DNA of 64,000 bases from Salinicoccus halodurans (GCF_900114445.1 NZ_FOTB01000001.1:775713-839712), one strand, 5' to 3'. Positions 48,883 to 59,632 are shown, numbered from the stretch's first letter. The notes: a model not told the origin generated them from the sequence alone. Numbers and translations: made by a program.

Positions 48883-49792
48883 TGATTTTATCAATGATCT
48901 CCTTGGCTCCGATACGCTCCATCTCATCTGCAACCAGATTGCCGAGAGTCTCAGGGTTTTCATGGGATTTCTTAACAAGATACTGTTCGCTTCCATCCTC
49001 AGGCATGATCAGTCCTGTCAGGTAGAGTTCGCCGTCTTCGTACTCTGCATATCCGCCGATCGGTACCTGGCAGCTTCCATCCATACGTTTCAGGAATGCA
49101 CGTTCTGCACCAGTGCATACAGCGTCTTCTTCTGAATGGACCTTCTGAAGCATTTCAATGAGCTCTCTGTCATCAGAACGGCATTCTATTCCGAGAGCGC
49201 CCTGGGCAATCGCAGGAATGAAGGTTTCAGGATCAAGATATTCCGTCACAATATCATCAGACCATCCCATGCGCTTGAGGCCTGCCGCAGCGAGAATGAT
49301 TGCATCATATTCCCCGGACTCCATCTTCTTGATACGGGTATCGATGTTTCCGCGCACCCATTTGACTTCGATATCGTCCCTGATCGCAAGCAGCTGTGCC
49401 CCGCGGCGCAGGCTGCTCGTACCGACTACACTGCCCGCAGGCAGATCTTTGAAAGGCACTTTCTTGTTGGAGAGGAAGGCGTCACGCATATCTTCCCGCT
49501 GAGGCACACAGGCGATGGTGAACCCTTCGGGAACTTCACTTGGTACATCTTTAAGACTGTGAATCGCCATATCAATTTCTTTGTTGGCAAGTGCCTGTTC
49601 AATTTCTTTTACGAATAAACCTTTGCCGCCGACTTTTGACAGCTGCACATCGACAATCTTGTCGCCTTTGGTGACGATTTCCTTGATTTCGATATCCATA
49701 TCAGGATAATGTTCCTTCAGACTCTTTATAAACTGTTTCGACTGTGTCAGGGCAAGGCCGCTGCGTCTTGATCCTACAATAAATTTTCGCAT
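48869..49792 (-). CDS. hemC: hydroxymethylbilane synthase (porphobilinogen deaminase)
   Basis: HemC polymerises four porphobilinogens. The 307-residue protein has [11 protein letters not shown] at the start, catalytic Asp82 in [28 protein letters not shown], and cofactor-binding Cys241 in [18 protein letters not shown] precedes ATG 49792. It lies 14 bases after hemX and overlaps hemD. Confidence 0.96.
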   Translation of the reverse strand: MRKFIVGSRRSGLALTQSKQFIKSLKEHYPDMDIEIKEIVTKGDKIVDVQLSKVGGKGLFVKEIEQALANKEIDMAIHSLKDVPSEVPEGFTIACVPQREDMRDAFLSNKKVPFKDLPAGSVVGTSSLRRGAQLLAIRDDIEVKWVRGNIDTRIKKMESGEYDAIILAAAGLKRMGWSDDIVTEYLDPETFIPAIAQGALGIECRSDDRELIEMLQKVHSEEDAVCTGAERAFLKRMDGSCQVPIGGYAEYEDGELYLTGLIMPEDGSEQYLVKKSHENPETLGNLVADEMERIGAKEIIDKINESL

Positions 49793-49806
49793 ATGGTATT
49801 ACTCCT

Positions 49807-50631
49807 TTAATATCCCCAAAAATGGAAATTGGATAGTTGTGTAATGAAAATATAGTTAAGCATACATATGATGAATATGGCGATATTCAGCTTCGCAAAA
49901 CGCAGAATATTACGTTCTGTCTTCAAATGGAAAAGCAGTGCGGCATACATCAGGACAACAACAAAAGTCCCCAGCACTTTAAAATCGGTGAAAATCTGCG
50001 GACCGATTATATTGATGCCCCACATCGCTCCGAGCAGAATGCTGATCGTCATGCTGCACACACCAAAAAGCATTGAGCGCACCATCATTTTTTCTGCTGT
50101 TCCTATGCTGAATAATGAAAAGAAAAGCCGGTTGAAACGTTTCTTTTTCAGATTATCATATTGAATAATATAAATCACGGCATGTAACAGAGAGACAAAG
50201 AATAAAACATAAGCAAACAATGCGAGCCCGACATGAATTACAAGCAGTTCATTCATCAGAGTGGAAACTTCCGTTGTCCTTGAGTATTGGACCGGTGCAA
50301 ATGTGTATACTGCAAAAAGTACAAAAGCAGTCAATACATAAATGAACAGAGCAATTTCCGAATCACTTCTGCGGTAATGAACAATACCGGTCAGAATTAT
50401 AAAGATTGACAGGGCGTACAAACCTTCAAATGTCGTCTGGACAGGAATTCTGCCTATGCTCACACCAATGCTTACGAAACCCGCAACCTGCAGTGCCGCT
50501 GCAAAAGCCGCAACATAAAACGAAACCTTCCTGGCCTGGCGATTTCTGAAAAACAGATCGTAGCTCAGCGCAGAAAGGCTTATAAAATATAATAATAAAA
50601 TGAATTCATGGATGCGGAACATAATGTCCAT
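49807..50631 (-). CDS. hemX: HemX, CcsA/ResC-like membrane protein
   Basis: The 274-residue protein has eight predicted membrane helices and the cytochrome c assembly (CcsA) pattern, including a conserved histidine in ELLVIHVGLALFAYVLFF and WGINIIGPQIFTDFKV. HemX is encoded between hemA and hemC in Gram-positive cocci and is reported to limit glutamyl-tRNA reductase level in Staphylococcus and Bacillus. Two ATGs (50631 and 50622) are possible; the first has AGGTGGG at 6 bases. A role in cytochrome c assembly cannot be excluded. Confidence 0.88.
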   Translation of the reverse strand: MDIMFRIHEFILLLYFISLSALSYDLFFRNRQARKVSFYVAAFAAALQVAGFVSIGVSIGRIPVQTTFEGLYALSIFIILTGIVHYRRSDSEIALFIYVLTAFVLFAVYTFAPVQYSRTTEVSTLMNELLVIHVGLALFAYVLFFVSLLHAVIYIIQYDNLKKKRFNRLFFSLFSIGTAEKMMVRSMLFGVCSMTISILLGAMWGINIIGPQIFTDFKVLGTFVVVLMYAALLFHLKTERNILRFAKLNIAIFIICMLNYIFITQLSNFHFWGY

Positions 50632-50646
50632 ATGGTTCCCACCTGT

Positions 50647-51996
50647 CTAATCGAGTGCAAGCTCCTGTTTCCTGGCACGAAGCTTTTTCTGATTTTTGGC
50701 TTTGTCCTGCTGTCTGATTTCCGCTACTTCATCTTCTATACCAAATAACTGCTGGATCTCTTCGAGCTTCGCATCCGCTTTCCTGCTGCCCGCAATTTCC
50801 TTGGTATAGATGATAGGGTCTTTGAGCATCTGGTTTATGATGCTCTTCATGTGTTTGGATATGATGGTACGTTCGCGGTCCGTCATATCCGGCATTTTTC
50901 TTTCCACACTCTGGAATGTATCTTCATGTATATTGAGTGCTTTGGACCGTAGAGCCTGGATGACCGGTACGACTCCCAGCATGCTCACCCACTCTTCAAA
51001 ACTGTCCATACTCTCTGCAATCATCGCTTCAATCTTGGTTGCTTCTTCCTTTCTTGTTGAAAGGTTTGCATCCACAAGCCCCTGCAGATCATCGACGTTG
51101 TACATATAGACATTTTCCAGACCGCTTACTTCCGGTGCAATATCACGCGGCAGGGCAATGTCCATCAGAACAAGCGGTTCTCTTGTTTTTCTGTTTGCCA
51201 GAGCGTTTTGAACAGTGGATTCAGTAATGACATGGTTCCGTGCAGCTGTACTTGAAATGACGATGTCGGCATTCGACAACTGCTCTTCCAAAGTATCAAA
51301 AGGTGCACTTTCACCATCGAACCGCTGCGCAAGAGCTTCTGCTTTGTCCCCGGAACGGTTGATGACAGTCACTTTGTCTATACCGTTCGATGTCAGGTTC
51401 AATAAGGACTGTTCGGCCATTTCACCCGCACCGACTACAAGGACTTTGCTTTCACTTATATTTGAAAATATCTTCTTCGCAAGCTCCACTGCGGAGTAGG
51501 AAATGGAAATTGCATTTTTGGAAATGTCCGTCTCGCTGTGTCCGCGTTTGGCAACCGTAATCGCCTCTTTGAACAACTTGTTGAAAACAGTTCCTGTAGT
51601 ATGCTCTTCCTGAGCAGTGAAGAATGCATCTCTGATCTGCCCCAGTATCTGCGTCTCTCCCAGCACCATCGATTCAAGTCCCGCAGTCACACGGTACAGG
51701 TGATGGATGGCTTCATCCGCCACTTTCACGTCTGTAATGTTTTTCACTGTATCGAACTCGATGTCAAACCAGTCTGCCAGGAACTTCTGGGTATAGTATT
51801 TGCCGGTATGCACCTGATCGCTGACTACATATACTTCAGTACGGTTGCATGTAGAAAGCAGCACGGCTTCAAGTATGCTTTTCTGTTCTCTTAATCTGTG
51901 CAGTGCCGGGATGACTTCCTCATCTTCAAAAGCCATCAGCTCTCTTTCTTCGACACTTGCTTTTCTGTAATTCAGACTTAACGCAATAACGTGCAT
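50647..51996 (-). CDS. hemA: glutamyl-tRNA reductase
   Basis: HemA reduces glutamyl-tRNA to glutamate-1-semialdehyde, the committed step of haem synthesis. The 449-residue protein has catalytic Cys50 in AVLLSTCNRTEVYVV, the GLESMVLGETQILGQI substrate motif, the NADPH-binding VLVVGAGEMAEQSL, and a C-terminal dimerisation helix. GGGGGG is 8 bases before ATG 51996. It is the first gene of hemAXCDBL. The 135-base gap before it holds AT-rich sequence where the operon promoter should lie. Confidence 0.96.
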   Translation of the reverse strand: MHVIALSLNYRKASVEERELMAFEDEEVIPALHRLREQKSILEAVLLSTCNRTEVYVVSDQVHTGKYYTQKFLADWFDIEFDTVKNITDVKVADEAIHHLYRVTAGLESMVLGETQILGQIRDAFFTAQEEHTTGTVFNKLFKEAITVAKRGHSETDISKNAISISYSAVELAKKIFSNISESKVLVVGAGEMAEQSLLNLTSNGIDKVTVINRSGDKAEALAQRFDGESAPFDTLEEQLSNADIVISSTAARNHVITESTVQNALANRKTREPLVLMDIALPRDIAPEVSGLENVYMYNVDDLQGLVDANLSTRKEEATKIEAMIAESMDSFEEWVSMLGVVPVIQALRSKALNIHEDTFQSVERKMPDMTDRERTIISKHMKSIINQMLKDPIIYTKEIAGSRKADAKLEEIQQLFGIEDEVAEIRQQDKAKNQKKLRARKQELALD

Positions 51997-52131
51997 CCGA
52001 ATTGCCCCCCCAATCCATATTGCACCTTTTACAGGTACTTATAACACATATTATTTTAACAGAATGTGAACATATTATCTATGGCATCGCTCTTATTTAT
52101 ATTAATTATAAATAAGAATTTTTTGTGAACA

Positions 52132-52722
52132 CTATTCTATATGGTCGGCAATCGTCTGCATGACGAGTGGCAGATTTTTCTTATCCATTGAAGAAAATGG
52201 AATGATGGTATCCTGTGTTTCAAATTCAAGCGCTTCTCTGACAATCTTAAGATGCTTCTGCACTTTGCTTTTTGGGATCTTATCCATTTTAGTGCACACG
52301 ACAATCACAGGTATTTCATAATACTTCAGAAAATCATACATCAGAATATCATCTTCAGTGGGTTTATGCCTGAGATCGATGAGTTGTATGACCGCTCTCA
52401 ACGTCTCTCTTTCGGTAATATATGCTTCAATCATTGCGCCCCATTTTTCACGCGCCTTTTTTGATTCTTTGGCATATCCGTATCCCGGCACATCCACAAA
52501 CACGAACTTTTTATCCATGTCATAGAAATTGAGCGTCTGCGTCTTACCCGGTTTGGAGGATGTCCTGGCGATGTTCTTCCTTCCCGCCACCGCGTTTATA
52601 AAGGAAGATTTACCAACATTGGATCTCCCGCTCAACGCTATTTCCGACAGTCCCGTTTCCGGATACTGATCGGGACCTACTGCGGATATTAAAATATCCA
52701 CGCTTCCCGGATTTATTTTCAT
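52132..52722 (-). CDS. engB: ribosome biogenesis GTP-binding protein YsxC/EngB
   Basis: This small essential TrmE-Era-EngA-EngB family GTPase is needed for 50S subunit assembly. The 196-residue protein has P-loop GRSNVGKSS (32-40), switch/G3 [11 protein letters not shown]4 CTKMDK and G5 FSSMDKK. AAGGAG precedes the ATG. It lies between clpX and hemA, the Staphylococcus/Bacillus arrangement. Confidence 0.96.
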   Translation of the reverse strand: MKINPGSVDILISAVGPDQYPETGLSEIALSGRSNVGKSSFINAVAGRKNIARTSSKPGKTQTLNFYDMDKKFVFVDVPGYGYAKESKKAREKWGAMIEAYITERETLRAVIQLIDLRHKPTEDDILMYDFLKYYEIPVIVVCTKMDKIPKSKVQKHLKIVREALEFETQDTIIPFSSMDKKNLPLVMQTIADHIE

Positions 52723-52738
52723 ATTCTCACTCCTTTAA

Positions 52739-52770
52739 GAAAAAAGAGCTGTCCGATTAAAGACAGCTCA
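52739..52770 (-). terminator. terminator after clpX
   Basis: On the reverse strand GAGCTGTC pairs with GACAGCTC, followed by TTTTTT. It lies between clpX and engB. Confidence 0.82.
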
Positions 52771-52787
52771 GGTGAATTATCTATTAA

Positions 52788-54047
52788 TTATGCACTCTTG
52801 CGTTCCGGATCGATCAACTCGTCGTTTTCATCATACAGAAGGGGTTGTGCTTCCTCCCGGATTGTTTCCCGAGTAATCTTGACTTTGCGTATTTCATCGT
52901 TGGACGGAATGTTGAACATGATATCCACCATACGTTCCTCGATGATTGAACGCAGGCCGCGTGCACCGGTTTTCCTCTCGATTGCCAGTTCACTGATCGC
53001 GTTAAGCGCATCTTCATCAAACTCGAGTTCAACGTTATCGATCTCAAGCATTTTTTTGTACTGTTTGACAAGCGCATTTTTAGGCTCGGTCAAAATGGAG
53101 TTGAGTGCTTCAACGTCGAGTTCTTCAAGATAACTGATAATCGGTACACGGCCGATGAATTCAGGAATCAGGCCGTAGCTCTGCAGATCGTCCGGGCGGA
53201 CGCGGCTCATGATTGCATCTTTATCATCGAATTTTTCGGAAGAAGCTCCGCCGAAGCCGATCACTTTCTCACCAATTCTTCTCTTGATGATTTCATCCAT
53301 ACCGTCGAATGCCCCGCCGATGATGAACAGGATGTTCGTAGTATCAATCTGTATTGACTCCTGGTTAGGATGCTTTCTTCCACCCTGCGGCGGCACACTC
53401 GCTGTTGTACCTTCGAGGATTTTGAGGAGTGCCTGCTGCACGCCTTCACCGGATACGTCTCTTGTAATTGAAGTGTTTTCGCTTTTTCTTGCGATTTTAT
53501 CAATCTCATCGACATAGATGATGCCCTGCTCTGCACGTTCAACATCAAAATCTGCAGCCTGGATCAGTCTCAGAAGGATGTTTTCGACATCGTCTCCCAC
53601 ATAACCTGCTTCAGTCAGACTTGTTGCATCTGCAATTGCAAATGGTACATTAAGCGTTCTTGCCAACGTCTGCGCAAGAAGTGTTTTCCCACTGCCGGTA
53701 GGACCGATCAAGGCAATGTTACTTTTGGAGATTTCAACACCATCTTCATTGTTCTGATTGATACGCTTGTAATGGTTGTATACTGCCACACTAAGCGCAC
53801 GTTTGGCTTTTTCCTGTCCAATGACATAATCGTTGAGAGATTCAAGAATCTCCTGAGGTTTCGGAATATCAGTAATCACTTCTGTTTTCTCTGATTTCAG
53901 TTCCTCTTCGATGATTTCATGGCACAATTCGATACATTCGTTACAAATATAAACACCGCTGCCTGCTATGAGCTTCTTAACCTGTTCCTGATCCTTCCCA
54001 CAGAAAGAACAAGTCAGGTTAGTGTCGTCTTCATTAAATTTAAACAT
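52788..54047 (-). CDS. clpX: ClpX, ATPase subunit of the ClpXP protease
   Basis: ClpX unfolds tagged proteins and feeds them to ClpP. The 419-residue protein has the N-terminal zinc domain with Cys13, Cys16 (CSFC) and Cys35, Cys38 (CNEC), Walker A GPTGSGKT (115-122), pore loop GYVGDD, Walker [10 protein letters not shown], and the IGF loop (KVIGFGG) for ClpP docking. GAGGTG precedes ATG 54047 by 6 bases. It follows tig and precedes engB. Confidence 0.97.
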   Translation of the reverse strand: MFKFNEDDTNLTCSFCGKDQEQVKKLIAGSGVYICNECIELCHEIIEEELKSEKTEVITDIPKPQEILESLNDYVIGQEKAKRALSVAVYNHYKRINQNNEDGVEISKSNIALIGPTGSGKTLLAQTLARTLNVPFAIADATSLTEAGYVGDDVENILLRLIQAADFDVERAEQGIIYVDEIDKIARKSENTSITRDVSGEGVQQALLKILEGTTASVPPQGGRKHPNQESIQIDTTNILFIIGGAFDGMDEIIKRRIGEKVIGFGGASSEKFDDKDAIMSRVRPDDLQSYGLIPEFIGRVPIISYLEELDVEALNSILTEPKNALVKQYKKMLEIDNVELEFDEDALNAISELAIERKTGARGLRSIIEERMVDIMFNIPSNDEIRKVKITRETIREEAQPLLYDENDELIDPERKSA

Positions 54048-54140
54048 ATTCAACACCTCTTTTTTCATTCCTGTAAAATATACTAGATATTGATGGCAAA
54101 ATCAAATAACTGGTTTCAGACTGCCGTAAATGAGTAGAAA

Positions 54141-54172
54141 AGCCCTGCAACAACAGTTACAGAGCTCATTAT
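54141..54172 (-). terminator. probable terminator of tig
   Basis: On the reverse strand AGCTCTGTAAC and TTGCAGGGCT form an imperfect stem, then TTTT. It lies just after the tig stop. Confidence 0.6.
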
Positions 54173-54189
54173 CTTTTGGCTATAATCTA

Positions 54190-55476
54190 TTATTCAGCTT
54201 TTTTTCTATTGTCAACAAGTACATCGATCGCTTTTTGCACTTTAAGATCTTCATTCAGCATGGAAAGATCTCCGAGAGTGGATTTGATATCTTCCACTTT
54301 GATGCCGAACTGCTCGCTCATCTTTTCAAGCTCAGCGTCAACATCCGTTTCAGCCACTTCAATGTTTTCATCAACCGCAATCTGTTTCAGTACAAGGTTT
54401 GTACGGACACGTTTTTCTGCATCATCTTTCATCTGGTCACGGAGTGCATTTTCATCCTGACCGGAAAGCTGCTGATACATTTCCATGTTGATGCCCTGCT
54501 GTGACAGACGCTGTTCAAATTCCTGAAGCATCCTGTCCGTTTCAGTTTTAACCATTGCTTCCGGCACTTCGATTTCAGCATTGTCGGAAGCCTGTTCAAT
54601 CAGCTGTTCCTTCATTGAAACGTCAGCTTCGTTCTCTTTCGCTTCTTTGAGGTCTTTTTCAAGCTTCTCTTTAAGTGCTTCTACAGAGTCGACATCCTGA
54701 TCGAGTTCTTTAAGGAGGTCTTCATCAAGTTCCGGTGTTTCCTTCACTTTGATGGAGTTGATTTTCACTTTGAACACCGCTTCTTTTCCAGCAAGCTCTT
54801 CAGCGTGGTACTCTTCAGGGAAAGTGACCTTAACGTCTTTTTCCTCTCCATTTTCAAGACCGACAACCTGTTCTTCAAATCCTGGGATGAAACTGCCGGA
54901 ACCGATTTCGAGGTCATAGCCTTCAGCTTTTCCGCCTTCGAACTGTTCGCCGTCGACATATCCGTCAAAGTCGAGATTGACAATATCGCCTTCTTCTACT
55001 TTGCCTTCGTCTTTTACAACCATGTCAGCATGGGATTCAAGCATGCTGTCGATTTCTTTCTGAACATCTTCGTCAGTCACTTCTGTATCGGGTACATCAG
55101 CTTCAAGACCTTTGTACTCACCAAGTTTGACTTCAGGTTCAACTGTAACTTTCGCAGTAAATACGAGCTCTTTGCCTTTTTCCATTTCTTCGATGTCAAC
55201 TTCCGGCTGGTCAACAGGGTTGATCCCAGCTTCTTCAACAGCTTCTGTGTAAGCTTTAGGAAGGAGAATATCAAGTGCATCCTGGTAAAGGGATTCTACA
55301 CCGAAACGCTTCTCGAACATCTGACGCGGTACTTTACCTTTTCTGAATCCAGGTACAGATACCTGCTTGGATACTTTTTTAAATGCTTCATCCAGGGCGG
55401 AGTCCACTTCAGTCGCTGGAACTGTTACAGTTAGAACTCCTTCGTTACCCTCTTGTTTTTCCCACTTTTGAGCCAT
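54190..55476 (-). CDS. tig: trigger factor, ribosome-associated chaperone and prolyl isomerase
   Basis: The 428-residue protein has three trigger factor domains: an N-terminal ribosome-binding domain with the signature region [17 protein letters not shown] (44-60), an FKBP-like domain (about 150-245, [21 protein letters not shown]), and a long helical chaperone domain. GGAGG precedes the ATG by 8 bases. It lies upstream of clpX, the standard order. Confidence 0.97.
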   Translation of the reverse strand: MAQKWEKQEGNEGVLTVTVPATEVDSALDEAFKKVSKQVSVPGFRKGKVPRQMFEKRFGVESLYQDALDILLPKAYTEAVEEAGINPVDQPEVDIEEMEKGKELVFTAKVTVEPEVKLGEYKGLEADVPDTEVTDEDVQKEIDSMLESHADMVVKDEGKVEEGDIVNLDFDGYVDGEQFEGGKAEGYDLEIGSGSFIPGFEEQVVGLENGEEKDVKVTFPEEYHAEELAGKEAVFKVKINSIKVKETPELDEDLLKELDQDVDSVEALKEKLEKDLKEAKENEADVSMKEQLIEQASDNAEIEVPEAMVKTETDRMLQEFEQRLSQQGINMEMYQQLSGQDENALRDQMKDDAEKRVRTNLVLKQIAVDENIEVAETDVDAELEKMSEQFGIKVEDIKSTLGDLSMLNEDLKVQKAIDVLVDNRKKAE

Positions 55477-55560
55477 AGTTAAATTCCTCCGTTAGTACGT
55501 AATTTCAATTAACCAATATAGTATAACATATCAATTTTCTATATCCAACAATTGATTTCC

Positions 55561-56517
55561 TCAGTTACCGGCCTCGATAGACGATTCCATGGACCGGATC
55601 CATTCCATTGCTTCTTCCGCTGCAAATGATTCTCTTTCATATACGAGATTTACCATTTCATGCAGGATCAGCAAATAACTGTCTATAAGACTATCGGTAT
55701 TTATATCCGGTGTCAAAGGATAGCAATGGATGATATGGGACATAATCATCGCCCTGGCTGATTCCTGGAATTCAGGCATCAGCTCTTCCATTTCACTTAA
55801 AACGGATGATAAAACAATCCTGGACAGTTCGAGTGTCTCCAGAGTGTCAAGATCAGCTGGGACGACCGTAATCTTTTCATTAAACTTCTCAATTTCAACC
55901 GGTCTGTCATCACCCGTTCCATTTAAATAAAGAAGCATGAAAGTGATGAGCTGGTAGTCCTCTGTTTTAAAAAGCGCATCTCTGACCAGATCCATGTACT
56001 CTGCATCCTGACCATCCGTCCATTGAGCAAGATGTTCCAGTTTCTCATAATGGAGCATCGCGCGAAAATCATCTGCAGTAACGACCGGTTCATTCCCGCG
56101 GCCGGACTCTTCCTGTTTTTCGTCCAGAGCTTTCTTGGCCCTGTGACGGAGTGCCGCGACTTCTATACGGAATCCCTGTGGTATATTTTCAGCCATGAGA
56201 TGGTCGGAAAACTCGATTACTTCAAAATACCTTCCAAGCTCAATAAGGGCGGTCAAAAGATAGTACATGTGCGTTTCGTAATTACCGCCTCCCTCATTCA
56301 TGGACATCAGCGCATCATCCACAATGGCTCTGGCATCATCCGTTCTGAGTCTCGATTCATAATATTTCTCAACCAGTTCAATTTCGGGATCCGCATGCTT
56401 CGCGTATTGGCTGAACCTTCCTATAAAGGAAGCATATTCTTCATTATCAAAAAGCTTTTCCAGATCATGTTCTGCTTTTTTCAGAAAGCGTCTGTGTGAG
56501 CTTACCTTATCTGTCAT
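55561..56517 (-). CDS. TPR-like helical protein, function unknown
   Basis: The 318-residue protein is almost all helix, with tetratricopeptide-like helix pairs around residues 20-130 (FLKKAEHDLEKLFDNEEYAS; THMYYLLTALIELGRYFEVI). Genes of similar type lie before tig in Staphylococcus, as I remember. There are no catalytic motifs or membrane segments. AGGGATG precedes ATG 56517, which overlaps the Nudix stop by 11 bases, so the two are translationally coupled. A scaffold role is a guess. Confidence 0.75.
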   Translation of the reverse strand: MTDKVSSHRRFLKKAEHDLEKLFDNEEYASFIGRFSQYAKHADPEIELVEKYYESRLRTDDARAIVDDALMSMNEGGGNYETHMYYLLTALIELGRYFEVIEFSDHLMAENIPQGFRIEVAALRHRAKKALDEKQEESGRGNEPVVTADDFRAMLHYEKLEHLAQWTDGQDAEYMDLVRDALFKTEDYQLITFMLLYLNGTGDDRPVEIEKFNEKITVVPADLDTLETLELSRIVLSSVLSEMEELMPEFQESARAMIMSHIIHCYPLTPDINTDSLIDSYLLILHEMVNLVYERESFAAEEAMEWIRSMESSIEAGN

Positions 56518-57127
56518 AAGCATCCCTGATGATCAGTTCGCTCCATGATTCATACGGAGACATGGCTTTCAGGTTTTCGTCTTTTTCCCAGATCAATTCA
56601 AGCGTGTCTTCCTCTTTGGATGACACAATCGAAGGATCGACTTTCACACTCAGGACAAGACCAATATGGACTTTCCCCACCTCATTGTCATCATCATTGA
56701 TCAGGCCCATGATTTCCATATCCTTGACAGCTTCAGCCGAGAGTCCAACTTCTTCTTCCAGCTCTCTCGCAGCATTGACCGACAGTTTCGAATCGATGTC
56801 AGACACTTCAGGCACATCGTTCATATGACCGCCGACCCCGATGGACAGGAGTCCGTGCAGCCGTGATTCACCACCGCCGCCGAGACGTTTATATACGAGT
56901 GTCGCGTCATCACTGTCAGATTTGATGATCACATAGCTGATTAGCTGCTTATATGAAGGATCTTCTTCCATATCCCCGCGTCTTTTCACTTCAAAATCAC
57001 CAAAAGTGGAAATAATCTCTTTATATCTTGCATCCTCTTTCCCGATAAAACCGTTGAATGCATTCTTCTCGCCATCGAAAATATCAGATCTCGGAACAAC
57101 CAGGATCTTTTCGTCAAACTTGCTCAT
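56507..57127 (-). CDS. Nudix hydrolase
   Basis: The 206-residue protein has a Nudix box with an enlarged insertion: GGHMNDVPEVSDIDSKLSVN followed by AARELEEEVGLS, keeping the RELEEEVG core that binds Mg2+. The N-terminal part begins KILVVPRSDIF. Nudix enzymes cleave nucleoside diphosphate-linked substrates; the substrate is unknown. GGAGGAG precedes the ATG. It is followed by the TPR-like gene in a coupled pair. Confidence 0.85.
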   Translation of the reverse strand: MSKFDEKILVVPRSDIFDGEKNAFNGFIGKEDARYKEIISTFGDFEVKRRGDMEEDPSYKQLISYVIIKSDSDDATLVYKRLGGGGESRLHGLLSIGVGGHMNDVPEVSDIDSKLSVNAARELEEEVGLSAEAVKDMEIMGLINDDDNEVGKVHIGLVLSVKVDPSIVSSKEEDTLELIWEKDENLKAMSPYESWSELIIRDAYDR

Positions 57128-57227
57128 TAATATTCTCCTCCCAAGTATCGCTGCATCATAATAATCTTATATAAGCTGAAATGTTTTGTAAAATAAAATT
57201 CCTCAGAAGCGTTGATGCATCTGCTGA

Positions 57228-58208
57228 TCAGGCACTTTTCAACTTTTTCCGGACTTTATTTTCAAGCTCAAAGAACAGTACGCCTGCTGCAAAACACAGC
57301 ACTACGCTGATCAGAACATATAGAGACAATGGCAAACCTGCGAACATGTTCGGAATCATCCAGAAATATACCATCTGGGTCAAAAAGATATGATATGAAG
57401 CCCGGCCGACTTTTATCAGGGATTTGCTCAAAGGATTCACGCCTTTAATCCTGTATGCCTTCAGACATACTATCGTGAATAGCAGGGTGTAGAAAAAAGC
57501 CGGTGCGTGCTGACTCAGCCAGACAGGCTCCATGATCAGTTCCAGTTCGAAATAGTTCACACCTGTAATATAGATGACACTCACTCCCGCAAGCGGGAGA
57601 ATCCATCTATAGCTGATCCTGTTATAGTTGAATGCAAGCCATACACCAAGTGTAAGTGCGAATACATATCTGACGATTATGATCCGGTACAGGTCCCGGG
57701 AGACGTCCAGCCACAGGCAGACAATCTCCAGGAGCAGACTGAAAATAAGTAATACAAATGTCATTACGTTCAGATTTTTCTTCATCAGAAGATATATAAG
57801 AGGAAGAATCAGCGTCGCCTGCACGATGATCGGGACGAAATAACTGCCCGGTCCCCATCCACCGGTAAGGAACTGGAGCGGCAGTTCAAGAACACTGGTG
57901 CCTCCTTTGAAAAGGAAGTACAGGAGCACCTGTCCCAGCCATACTGCAGCAAACGGATAAATCAGCCTTTCGACTTTCTTATAGATGAAAGACGGATTAT
58001 AAAATTCGGCAAAGGATTCATAATTTCTTTTCTTATAGGAATTGGCTGTGTTGAAGCCGGCCAGCAACATGAATACAGGTACTGCCTGCCATATATGATA
58101 CGGCGCAAATGTCACGTAAAGGAGGTCTCTCGGCACACAATGTATGAATATTACTGCAAACATTGCCATCGCTTTTAGAACATCTATATTATGATTGCGT
58201 TTCTCCAT
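57228..58208 (-). CDS. acyltransferase 3 family membrane protein
   Basis: The 326-residue integral membrane protein has about ten helices. It opens with RNHNIDVLKAMAMFAVIFIH, with the conserved family histidine, then VPVFMLLAGFNTANSYKKR. It lacks an SGNH extracellular domain, so it is not a full OatA. Members acetylate or succinylate surface sugars. It stands alone with a GGGGGAG ribosome binding site. The target polymer is not known. Confidence 0.88.
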   Translation of the reverse strand: MEKRNHNIDVLKAMAMFAVIFIHCVPRDLLYVTFAPYHIWQAVPVFMLLAGFNTANSYKKRNYESFAEFYNPSFIYKKVERLIYPFAAVWLGQVLLYFLFKGGTSVLELPLQFLTGGWGPGSYFVPIIVQATLILPLIYLLMKKNLNVMTFVLLIFSLLLEIVCLWLDVSRDLYRIIIVRYVFALTLGVWLAFNYNRISYRWILPLAGVSVIYITGVNYFELELIMEPVWLSQHAPAFFYTLLFTIVCLKAYRIKGVNPLSKSLIKVGRASYHIFLTQMVYFWMIPNMFAGLPLSLYVLISVVLCFAAGVLFFELENKVRKKLKSA

Positions 58209-58320
58209 GTCCAGTCTCCCCCACAGAAAGTTTGACTAATATCATAATCGAGAAACCGGAAAGCTACAAATGAAAGCATACGAGAAAGATGCATTTAACT
58301 TACAATGTAATGAAGAATTT

Positions 58321-58350
58321 AAAAGAGCGTTGGCGAATGCCAACGCTCTT
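58321..58350 (-). terminator. terminator after the DUF6440 pseudogene
   Basis: AAGAGCGTTGGC pairs perfectly with GCCAACGCTCTT around a 4-base loop, with T-rich sequence on the reverse strand. Confidence 0.8.
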
Positions 58351-58354
58351 ACGG

Positions 58355-58545
58355 TTACTTCCTGACAAACACCTGTACATCTTCATCCAGCAAAAGTATC
58401 TTCCCGCCCGCAGAACCTGTGCCGGCATATAAATACTGCATCCAGTTTCCTTATCCGTAATGATATGCCACATCATTGCACTATCCGCATCAGATTTCCC
58501 AGTTTCAAATCTCATTTCTGCCAGCTTATCATTTTCACCAGACAT
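58355..58545 (-). pseudogene. DUF6440-family gene, frameshifted
   Basis: From ATG 58545 the reverse strand encodes MSGENDKLAEMRFETGKSDA and then HIITDKETG, where the frame is lost. One base further, the other frame continues QYLYAGTGSAGGKILLLDED and ends VFVRK-stop at 58357-58355. Against the intact paralogue at 63644-63835 (VITDKETGVQYLYAWGG, TPLLDENG), this is a single-base deletion near 58438-58443, where GGA-GTG-CAG has become GGATGCAG. The ribosome binding site is also weaker (AGAAGAT) than the AAAGGAGG of the paralogue. Confidence 0.82.
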
Positions 58546-58912
58546 TGAGCAGTATCTTCTAAGAAAATATGAGTCCACTATAACATTATGTATATATTAT
58601 TTACTTCTGAAAGGCGTACATAAAAAAATTAAAACCCCGTAAGCACGCGGATTACAGAGTTTTAATGAATATCGTATTTGGATTTAAACGTCCCAGAAGG
58701 GAGTTCGAAAGCCCTTCAAATGGGTATATTCAAAGACTCATTGACCAGATATTGACCAAGACGTTTTTTCACTTTTTATGACTTATTTTCTTATATAGTA
58801 GAAACTCGGTCACTACAGCTAACTGATATACAATAAATCTAAATTAGGTTACTTATTATTAGCTACCACATGTTACAATTAATATAACATATTTTGGGAG
58901 GTTATACATATC
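58546..58912. other. gene-free stretch with repeats
   Basis: No ORF. It holds a hairpin with AAAAC-GTAA / TTAC-GTTTT arms near 58633-58667, a GGGAGTTCGAAAGCCC motif near 58700, and a direct repeat ATTGACCA at about 58740 and 58751. It could be the scar of an integrated element, or the promoter region of the lipoprotein gene; I cannot decide. Confidence 0.3.
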
Positions 58913-59593
58913 ATGAAAAAATATCTACTTACTGGCGGTTTTGCCGCAATGCTCCTGTTGGCGGCATGCGGTAACGAAGAGCCGGAGACTGCGGAGGAAA
59001 GCACAGAAGAGGAAACAACAGAAGAATCTACTGAAGAAGAAACAAGTGAATCCGCAGAAGCTTCTGAGTCTACTGAGGAAGAGACGACTGAATCGACTAG
59101 TAAAGACACTACTGAAAAAGTCGCAGAAGAAGCGCAGAAAGAAGGCGTTGAAACAATCAAAGCAGTCGAACCCGGCGAAACAACGCAGATTGAAAACGTC
59201 AACGTGACTGTAAATAAAGCGCAGATCAACCGTGTGGAAGTCACAGAAGAACTAGCTACTTTCCTGGACGGATATGAAGCAGGCGAAAAAGTCGATAACC
59301 TTGTGATAGAATATACTGTCGAGAATACAACAGAAGCGCCACGCGATTTCTACATTGATCAAGCGGTAATGGTTACCAGCACAGGACAGCAGATTGACCC
59401 TGAAATGTTCCTCGCAGAAGGTATCACAGGCTCTATGCTCGGGGCGATTGAGTATACGGGCTCCGTCCCTTACTTAATGGAAGAAGGCGCAGGGGATGAA
59501 ATTGAGTGGGTTGAAGTGAACATCCCTGCAATGATGGATGGAGAATCATATGAAAGAGTTTCAGATGAAACGAAATTGAGAATTGAGTTTTAA
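58913..59593 (+). CDS. lipoprotein with acidic Glu/Thr/Ser linker
   Basis: The 226-residue protein has a lipoprotein signal peptide with lipobox LLAAC (Cys19). A low-complexity stretch rich in EES, ETT and TEE (about 22-75) follows and acts as a spacer. The C-terminal domain (about 90-226) has NVNVTVNKAQINRVE and NLVIEYTVENTTEAP, like the immunoglobulin-like DUF4352/DUF5068 lipoproteins. TGGGAGG precedes the ATG. It would be anchored on the outer face of the membrane. Function is unknown. Confidence 0.85.
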   Translation: MKKYLLTGGFAAMLLLAACGNEEPETAEESTEEETTEESTEEETSESAEASESTEEETTESTSKDTTEKVAEEAQKEGVETIKAVEPGETTQIENVNVTVNKAQINRVEVTEELATFLDGYEAGEKVDNLVIEYTVENTTEAPRDFYIDQAVMVTSTGQQIDPEMFLAEGITGSMLGAIEYTGSVPYLMEEGAGDEIEWVEVNIPAMMDGESYERVSDETKLRIEF

Positions 59594-59632
59594 TTCGTAT
59601 AGCCAAAAGCAAAAGAAAGATTGACCGAAACG

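Noticed and set aside
57341..57352. CGAACATGTTCG as a fourth LexA box
   Set aside because: The half-sites are 2 bases apart instead of 4, and it lies inside the acyltransferase coding sequence far from any promoter.
58698..58716. GGGAGTTCGAAAGCCC as a tRNA/tmRNA T-arm
   Set aside because: There is no matching acceptor stem, no CCA and no other arms. A chance hairpin is more likely.
58980..59120. Repetitive GAAGAA/ACAACAGAA sequence as a repeat array or CRISPR
   Set aside because: It is the low-complexity acidic linker of the lipoprotein; there are no regular repeats with unique spacers. No CRISPR array was seen in the window.
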